Assembly: GCA_035946625.1 (NCBI GenBank)
Contig: DASYZE010000087.1
Location: 1 to 64,000, forward strand
Length of the DNA: 64,000 bases
Source of the DNA: DASYXZ01 sp035946625
Lineage (GTDB): Bacteria; Acidobacteriota; Terriglobia; UBA7540
Direction: 5' to 3'
Shown: piece by piece, positions 59,448 to 64,000 of the stretch
Layout: every line of letters begins with the position of its first letter
Numbering within the stretch: position 1 is the stretch's first letter
Program-made: the position numbers and the translations under genes
The notes under the pieces: generated by a model
Told to the model about the DNA's origin: nothing
Database searches by the model: none
Seen by the model: only the letters and a program-made list of their open reading frames with translations

Positions 59448-59927
59448 TCAGGCCGAAACGGTTTCTGCTTTCTCCTTCTTGGCCGCGCAGGTCCCGCAGA
59501 GCCCGCCCAGTTCGAGCCGGGCCACGTGGATGGCGAGGCCGTGGCGGCCTTCAATCTGGCCCTTTAACCTTTCAAACAGCGGAGTTTGGATTTCCAAAAC
59601 GCCGCCGCAGCGCAGGCAGGTGAAGTGCATATGGTCCTTGTCGGTGCGCGCCTCATAATAATGTCCCGTCCCTTTAAAGTGCATGAGGTCGAGTTCATCA
59701 ATAATGCCGGCCTTCTTGAGAGATTCCAGGGCGCGATAGACAGTGGCCAGGTGCAGGCCGGGCATTTGTTGGCGCGCCCGCCTCAAGACCTCCGGGGCGT
59801 CGAGGTGCTCGCCGGCTTTCTGAAGGACCGCGGCGATGACTCTGCGTTGGCGAGTCATGCGCAGACCGTGAGCTTGCAGCTCGGTCGTGACCAGCCGGCG
59901 TCGTTTAAGGTGTTTGGCCAGAACCAT
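59448..59927 (-). CDS. Fur-family metalloregulator
   Basis: A 159-residue regulator with winged-helix DNA-binding domain (HGLRMTRQRRVIAAVL, TVYRALESLKKAGIIDEL) and dimerisation domain. The motifs HMHFTCLRCGG and GLCGTCA give two CxxC pairs for structural zinc, and the His-rich sensor site fits Fur or PerR. The upstream operator (59931-59951) abuts the start codon, so it is autoregulated. ATG 59927 has no ribosome site, so translation may be leaderless. Confidence 0.9.
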   Translation of the reverse strand: MVLAKHLKRRRLVTTELQAHGLRMTRQRRVIAAVLQKAGEHLDAPEVLRRARQQMPGLHLATVYRALESLKKAGIIDELDLMHFKGTGHYYEARTDKDHMHFTCLRCGGVLEIQTPLFERLKGQIEGRHGLAIHVARLELGGLCGTCAAKKEKAETVSA

Positions 59928-59930
59928 TCT

Positions 59931-59951
59931 AGTTGCGAATTACTCGCAACT
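59931..59951 (-). promoter_or_regulatory. Fur-type palindromic operator
   Basis: AGTTGCGA (59931-59938) and TCGCAACT (59944-59951) are perfect 8-bp arms with a 5-bp centre. The site ends 3 bp before the regulator start codon. The TTGCGA...TCGCAA form resembles known Fur/Zur-type boxes. Confidence 0.7.
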
Positions 59952-60127
59952 GGAATTATGCCAAAAAAACCGCCCCATTGTCAACAATTATTTCTACCAG
60001 CTTTTTTCACTTTGAGTTCCGGGTGGCTGTCAGCGTACCCCCCATCCTGGTTTTAAATACGTTCCCTCCATCCGATGTTGGCCGCGGGTGGTGGTGTCAT
60101 TCGCGATCGGTCCCCTTCGCCGCGCGA

Positions 60128-60225
60128 GTCATTCCCGTCCTGCCCCTGCGCGAGGAATCCAGCCCGTTTGCGGGGCATTCTGAAATGCCTTCGAGGGAGG
60201 ACATTCTCGATATCTCGGGAATGAC
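60128..60225. repeat. 98-bp element with GTCATTCCCG / CGGGAATGAC ends
   Basis: Begins GTCATTCCCG (60128-60137) and ends CGGGAATGAC (60216-60225), exact reverse complements. Inside are GAGGAATCC and GGACATTCTC words. Same termini as 55959-56049, but a different centre. Lies between the divergent fur and rrf2 genes. Confidence 0.7.
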
Positions 60226-60301
60226 TGCTAGGGGGAGCCTCCGCGTCCGGCCATGGGTGAGGGGGCTGGTTTCTCTGGGCTCCCGAGGCCGCCCGAGGGG
60301 C

Positions 60302-60338
60302 GTGACCAAAGTCACAAACAGGTGTGACGCAGGTCACA
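60302..60338 (+). promoter_or_regulatory. Tandem CRP/FNR-type palindromes upstream of rrf2
   Basis: Site 1 is GTGACCAAAGTCAC (60302-60315). Site 2 is TGTGACGCAGGTCACA (60323-60338), a perfect TGTGA-N6-TCACA. Their centres are 22 bp apart. A possible -10, AATAAT (60361-60366), would place transcription near 60373 and the sites at about -42.5 and -64.5, typical class II and class I activator positions. Confidence 0.72.
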
Positions 60339-60386
60339 GCGGTCCGTGTTAGGATTTCGGAATAATGAGTCCGAAAGGGAGAATGG

Positions 60387-60812
60387 ATGAAGACGCCCTA
60401 TCTGGATACGCGCATTTATTACTCGCTCAAGTGCCTGGTCTGCCTGGCCGAAGCCGGGGCCCCCCGCCAGTCCAAAGAGCTGGCCTTGCTCACCGGCATC
60501 ACCCCCGCTGAGACCGCCAAGATGCTCTCCCTGCTTGCCTGGGGAGGATTCCTTTCATCCAAGCGCGGGTCCAAGGGAGGTTTTTGGTTGCGCCTGCCCG
60601 CCGCCCAGATTCAGGTCAAAGAGGTGATGAGGTTTTTGCAGCCTGCGTGGGCTGGCAATTCATCCAAGGATGACGAAGATTCCATCCTCCGCGTTTGGCG
60701 GAAGAAAGTCGGAAGGGTCAGTGAAGATTTTGAGAAGTTGAGTTTGGCCGACCTGGTTCGGGAGAGCCATAAAGGATTCAGCCCCGGAAATAGTTCAAGG
60801 CGGAAGGGATGA
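60387..60812 (+). CDS. Rrf2-family transcription regulator
   Basis: This 141-residue protein is a winged-helix Rrf2 type: TRIYYSLKCLVCLAEAG, QSKELALLTGITPAETAKMLSLLAWGGFLSSKRGSKGGFWL. The three clustered Cys that bind iron-sulfur in IscR or NsrR are missing from the second half, so the ligand is unknown. The only Cys are in CLVC near the N-terminus. Ribosome site AAAGGGAG is at 60374-60381. ATG 60383 is out of frame. The next gene, a cytochrome-porin, begins 81 bp later and is its probable target. Confidence 0.87.
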   Translation: MKTPYLDTRIYYSLKCLVCLAEAGAPRQSKELALLTGITPAETAKMLSLLAWGGFLSSKRGSKGGFWLRLPAAQIQVKEVMRFLQPAWAGNSSKDDEDSILRVWRKKVGRVSEDFEKLSLADLVRESHKGFSPGNSSRRKG

Positions 60813-60892
60813 AATGCCGATGAGTCAGGAAAGTTGCCGAAGGCTCCCGATGATGGATGGTCCAAGAAAAATTATCAGAGGAGGCAATATCT

Positions 60893-62329
60893 ATGTCCTT
60901 TAAATTCAGGCGGGATTTCGGTTTCTTTGCGATTTTGGGAGCCAGTTTGTTTATCTTTTTCCTGCTCAACCAGACGCCTCGCGCCCATGCCATTCCCGCC
61001 TTCGCGCGCAAGTACCAGACCTCGTGCTCGACTTGCCACAATAATTACCCCGAGCTTAACGATTTCGGCGAAGCCTTCAAGAAAAACGGCTTCAAGTTTC
61101 CCACCGACGACGAAACTTTTGTGAAAGAAGCCCCGGTGATGTTGGGCGCCAAAGCGCAAAAGGAAGCCTTCCCCAAGGCCGTGTACCCGGGTGAGATTCC
61201 CGGCTTCCTGCCCCTCGGCTTCCGTTACTCGGGGGTGGCGCAATACAACAGCAAGCAGCCTCTGGCCGTCGGGTACCTACCCCGCACCGATCTCTTCGTT
61301 CCCAACACCTTCACCATCATCGCGGCCGGCAGTATGGGAGATCGCCTCTCATTTTGGATTGACAACGACATCTCGGCCGGCGGCGCCAACGCTGCGGCGG
61401 GTCTGGGCGATGGGTACCTGAAAGTGAACGACATCGGGCATTACCTTGGCCTCCCCAAAGATGCCTTGAACGTCCGTATGGGCCAGTTTGAGCTCGACCT
61501 CCCGTTTACTCAAGCGCGCAGCGTCGATCTGACGGGCTATGACATTTACAGCCAGGCCAGCGTTGCCGGCGCTCAGGGCACGGCCATGAATCCCTTTGTG
61601 TTTGGCATTCCCCAGCGGGGCATTGAGATCGGCGGTTATCCCAATGACGGGAATTTCAATTGGTCGGTCTCGGTGGTGGACGGCAACAACAATAATCCCG
61701 CCATCCGCAACTCCAAGGACGTTTACGTTCGCGTTTCGCAACGCTTCAACCTGGAACGCGATGCCAGCGTTCGCAAGGAAGTGCGAGCATCAGGACCCAC
61801 CGGCCCGCGCGACCACACCTCGATACGGTTGGGCGCTTTTTACTACGGCGGCACCAACGCTCTTAATCCGGACCGCGCCATCCCCACTCTCGGCACCATC
61901 GAAGAACCATTCTACCGGTGGGGTGCGGATTTTCGCTTTAAGTACCGCGATTTCGAACTTTATGGCTTGGGCATGCACGGTCACGACATAAACCACATGT
62001 ACTTGACGGGGCCCGACGGAACGATTAACGGCTTTTCCCCGGCAGCGCCCGTCACCTTTAGCGGCGGTTTCCTGCAGGCAAATTATTGGATCTATCCGTG
62101 GGTGATCGCCATGGCGCGATACGACGTGGTAAACTCCCCCACGGATTTTTTGAATGGCGCGTCGCAGTTCAACTCCCGCGACCGGGTGAGCCCAGGCGTG
62201 CAATTCCTGATCCGGGCCAACATCAAGTGGGACTTTGAATATCAGTACCGCTGGAAGCAGCCGATTCCCAACAGCACGCAGTTCTTCCGGCTGAACGGCT
62301 TTGCGACAGGATTCGACTATTCGTTCTGA
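60893..62329 (+). CDS. cyc2: Cyc2-like fused monohaem cytochrome-outer membrane porin
   Basis: The predicted 478-residue protein has a signal peptide (LGASLFIFFLLNQTPRAHA), then one haem site in FARKYQTSCSTCHNNYPELNDFG with EAFKKNGFKFP behind it. This is the wording of the haem plug of Cyc2-type proteins and relatives. From about residue 105 the chain is a barrel of about 16 strands with regular turns, ending in FATGFDYSF (C-terminal Phe). Cyc2 oxidises Fe(II) at the cell surface. Other fused porins have unknown donors. AGAGGAGG is placed well before ATG 60893. It lies between rrf2 and a cupredoxin. Confidence 0.75.
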   Translation: MSFKFRRDFGFFAILGASLFIFFLLNQTPRAHAIPAFARKYQTSCSTCHNNYPELNDFGEAFKKNGFKFPTDDETFVKEAPVMLGAKAQKEAFPKAVYPGEIPGFLPLGFRYSGVAQYNSKQPLAVGYLPRTDLFVPNTFTIIAAGSMGDRLSFWIDNDISAGGANAAAGLGDGYLKVNDIGHYLGLPKDALNVRMGQFELDLPFTQARSVDLTGYDIYSQASVAGAQGTAMNPFVFGIPQRGIEIGGYPNDGNFNWSVSVVDGNNNNPAIRNSKDVYVRVSQRFNLERDASVRKEVRASGPTGPRDHTSIRLGAFYYGGTNALNPDRAIPTLGTIEEPFYRWGADFRFKYRDFELYGLGMHGHDINHMYLTGPDGTINGFSPAAPVTFSGGFLQANYWIYPWVIAMARYDVVNSPTDFLNGASQFNSRDRVSPGVQFLIRANIKWDFEYQYRWKQPIPNSTQFFRLNGFATGFDYSF

Positions 62330-62399
62330 GCTCGCAAGGCGTCCGGGCACTATCCGGCCTGTCGAGGGCCGGCATCTTCTCAAGAATCGAGGAAACTTT

Positions 62400-63008
62400 A
62401 TGAAAACTCTCAAGCAGGCAATAATTCCGATGGGTCTCTTCGCGGGTTTACTCCTGGCCAGCGTGGGCTGGGCGGGAGAAATCAAGGGTAAGGTCAGCGT
62501 CCAGGGAATTCGCTCGGCGGAAAATATCGCCGTCTACGTGGATGTTATTTCCGGCAAGACGTTTCAAGCGCCCTCCAAACATGTGGTGATTGACCAGTTG
62601 AAGATGACTTTCATTCCCCACGTGGTTGTGGTGCTCAAAGGAACCACAGTCGATTTCCTCAACAGCGACAACGTGGGCCACAATGTTTACTGGCCTTCGA
62701 TCAGCGGTAACAAGAAACTGGCTCACAACATGGGGACATGGCCCAAAGGGCAGTCCAAAGGGTTTCAATTTAACGACCTGGGCGTGGCGTCGCTGCTCTG
62801 CAACGTTCATCCTGAAATGTCCGGCTACGTCGTGATTGCTCCCACACCTTATTTTGCTGTCACCAATAAAGAGGGCGAATACGAGATCAAAAACGTTCCG
62901 GACGGTCATTACACCCTGAAGACCTGGAGTGAGGACGGCAAGCCGGCAACCGCGACTGTGGATGTGTCCGGCGGCAGCGCCTCCGCTGAGATAACCGTCA
63001 AGAAATAA
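62400..63008 (+). CDS. Exported cupredoxin with C-terminal carboxypeptidase-regulatory-like domain
   Basis: This 202-residue precursor has a signal peptide (IIPMGLFAGLLLASVGWAG). The blue-copper domain has the first His in DNVGHNVYWPS and the Cys-His-Met set in LLCNVHPEMSGYVVI, as in plastocyanin-like proteins. A short domain (AVTNKEGEYEIKNVPDGHYTLKTWSEDGKP) follows, like CarboxypepD_reg. It probably shuttles electrons in the periplasm from the cytochrome-porin 70 bp upstream, as rusticyanin does in Acidithiobacillus. Confidence 0.85.
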   Translation: MKTLKQAIIPMGLFAGLLLASVGWAGEIKGKVSVQGIRSAENIAVYVDVISGKTFQAPSKHVVIDQLKMTFIPHVVVVLKGTTVDFLNSDNVGHNVYWPSISGNKKLAHNMGTWPKGQSKGFQFNDLGVASLLCNVHPEMSGYVVIAPTPYFAVTNKEGEYEIKNVPDGHYTLKTWSEDGKPATATVDVSGGSASAEITVKK

Positions 63009-63089
63009 CCTCGGTGTGGAAATAATTCCTTGGGGGGGATGGCTTGTCCGTCCCCTCTTTGGATGTGGAAATAATTCCCGGCAATTAAC

Positions 63090-63146
63090 CCTCGCCCCCT
63101 TGGGGGAGAGGGTGTCCCGCAGCGGCGGGACGGGTGAGGGGGTGCT
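63090..63146. repeat. CCCTCGCCCCCTTGGGGGAGAGGG ... GTGAGGGGG patch
   Basis: Words shared with 47428-47624 and 54948-55073 (CTCGCCCC, GGGGGAGAGG, GGGACGGGTGAGGGGG). It contains a CCCCCTTGGGGG hairpin and a GTCCCGC-A-GCGGGAC hairpin. It lies upstream of the flavoprotein gene. Confidence 0.6.
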
Positions 63147-63195
63147 GGAGAAGGATTCCGTAACACAATTTTCATTCTCACCTGTGTATAAGATC

Positions 63196-64000
63196 ATGAA
63201 GTCTCGCACCAAACTCGTTGATCTCGAATGGCTGGAATCCAATTTCCCCTGCATGCAGGCGTGTCCCGTCCACACCCAAGCGGGCCGGTACGTCTCGCTA
63301 ATCGCGGAGGGAAGATATGAGGATGCCTACCGTTACGCGCGCGCGCCCAATCCCTTTGCCTCGGTTTGCGGGCGTGTTTGCGGTCACCCTTGTGAGACGG
63401 CTTGCCGCCGGGGGCAACTGGATGCTCCCATCTCCATTCGCGCCCTGAAGCGATTCGTGACCGAAAAATACGGCCCGGAATCGCGCCATCCCATTGATGT
63501 CTTTGCGGAAAGGCCGCAGATCACGCGCCCGGAGAAAGTGGCCATCATCGGCTCCGGCCCCGCCGGGCTTTCCGCCGCTCACGATCTGGCACTGCTGGGC
63601 TATCCCGTGACGGTGTTTGAGGCCGCGCCCGTTCCCGGCGGCATGATGCACCTGGGGATTCCCGAGTACCGTTTGCCGCGCGACGTTCTGAACGCCCAGG
63701 TCCGTGAGATCTTGGACCTTGGGCCGGAACTCCGCCTCAATTCCCGCCTGGGCAAAGATTTCAGTCTCGCCGACCTTCGCGCCCAGGGCTACCAGGCTAT
63801 CCTGCTCGCATTTGGCCTGCATCGCAGCCGCGACTTGATGATTCCGGGAAACGATCTGGACGGCGTGGTCAAGGGCGTCGACTTCCTCTTGAACGTCAAC
63901 CTCGGCTATCGCTTCCAGATTGGCAAGCGCGTAGTGGTGATTGGCGGTGGCAACGTCGCCATTGATGTAGCGCGCTCGGCCTTGCGCCGCCAGCAGCAAT
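63196..64000 (+). CDS. GltD-type NAD(P)H-dependent flavoprotein (5' part, runs off window)
   Basis: Open to the window end (268 codons seen; the family is about 450-500 or longer). The N-terminus has two [4Fe-4S] Cys groups (FPCMQACPVHT; SVCGRVCGHPCETACRRG), then the first FAD motif (KVAIIGSGPAGLSAAHDLALLGYPVTVFEA, glycine-rich), PEYRLPRDVL, and a second dinucleotide motif VVVIGGGNVAIDVARSA. This is the glutamate synthase beta-subunit fold, also used by NfnB and formate or hydrogenase-linked oxidoreductases. Which one cannot be told from this part. ATG 63196 begins just before the first Cys group. Confidence 0.88.
   Translation, partial: MKSRTKLVDLEWLESNFPCMQACPVHTQAGRYVSLIAEGRYEDAYRYARAPNPFASVCGRVCGHPCETACRRGQLDAPISIRALKRFVTEKYGPESRHPIDVFAERPQITRPEKVAIIGSGPAGLSAAHDLALLGYPVTVFEAAPVPGGMMHLGIPEYRLPRDVLNAQVREILDLGPELRLNSRLGKDFSLADLRAQGYQAILLAFGLHRSRDLMIPGNDLDGVVKGVDFLLNVNLGYRFQIGKRVVVIGGGNVAIDVARSALRRQQQ

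Noticed and set aside
63298..63999. A - strand frame of 233 codons at the window end
   Set aside because: It is the shadow of the + strand GltD-type gene, whose Cys clusters and FAD motifs are unmistakable.

Overview
The window looks like a chromosomal piece of an Acidobacteriota bacterium or a close relative. This is inferred from gene content and style, not from a marker gene. The indicators are moderately high GC, a sortilin-type BNR exoprotein, PEGA-domain and zinc-ribbon Ser/Thr kinase genes, a short S53 peptidase, many multihaem cytochromes, and intergenic DNA full of REP-like hairpins and short-word repeats.

Region by region. 1-117 is the tail of an ISKra4-like transposase. 218-6475 holds housekeeping and stress genes: YVTN propeller, OsmC, YfiT/DinB, PdxT, a CocE/NonD hydrolase, and an arsenate-reductase-like phosphatase followed by eleven 7-bp repeats. 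6525-11079 is a promoter plus a four-gene molybdenum hydroxylase operon in small-large-medium order with CoxG (form II CO dehydrogenase-like). 11240-14097 has an AmrS radical SAM gene and aroF (DAHP synthase). aroF is preceded by an apparently undescribed, complete transcription attenuator: promoter, aromatic-rich leader peptide, 1:2, 2:3 and 3:4 pairings. 14181-14783 is a junction of two broken toxin-antitoxin loci. 15025-19763 has cstA/ybdD, an NHL protein and a secreted sedolisin.

20203-34377 is the centrepiece, a multihaem electron-transfer island. It encodes a 19-haem protein with a cytochrome b-like membrane tail (+ strand). On the - strand, in transcription order, come an MtrA/DmsE-type decahaem cytochrome, an MtrB-like outer-membrane barrel, a monohaem c, a Rieske protein, a cytochrome b, a nine-haem membrane-anchored c, a tiny c, a nine-haem plus b protein (CbcL-like architecture) and a NapC/ImcH-like quinol dehydrogenase. 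Together these could carry electrons between the menaquinone pool, the periplasm and the outer surface. A tRNA-Phe and a tRNA-like relic follow.

35138-49723 returns to general functions: BNR exoprotein, aminotransferase/amidotransferase pair, kinase, PEGA protein, a fused NAD-salvage enzyme (nicotinate phosphoribosyltransferase plus nicotinamidase), a metzincin, a dicarboxylate symporter and a small membrane protein.

49851-63008 is again respiratory: an ActABCD-type alternative complex III/Qrc-like operon lacking ActE and ActF, an NRAMP-like transporter, a cytochrome/outer-membrane protein pair, a Fur regulator with a palindromic operator, then an Rrf2 regulator, a Cyc2-like fused monohaem cytochrome-porin and a cupredoxin. 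Tandem CRP/FNR-type palindromes exactly 22 bp apart sit upstream of both the mtrA operon and the rrf2-cyc2 locus, suggesting common control. The window ends inside a GltD-type flavoprotein gene (63196-64000). Extracellular electron exchange, possibly Fe(II) oxidation or metal respiration, is the working hypothesis. The direction of electron flow cannot be read from the sequence.
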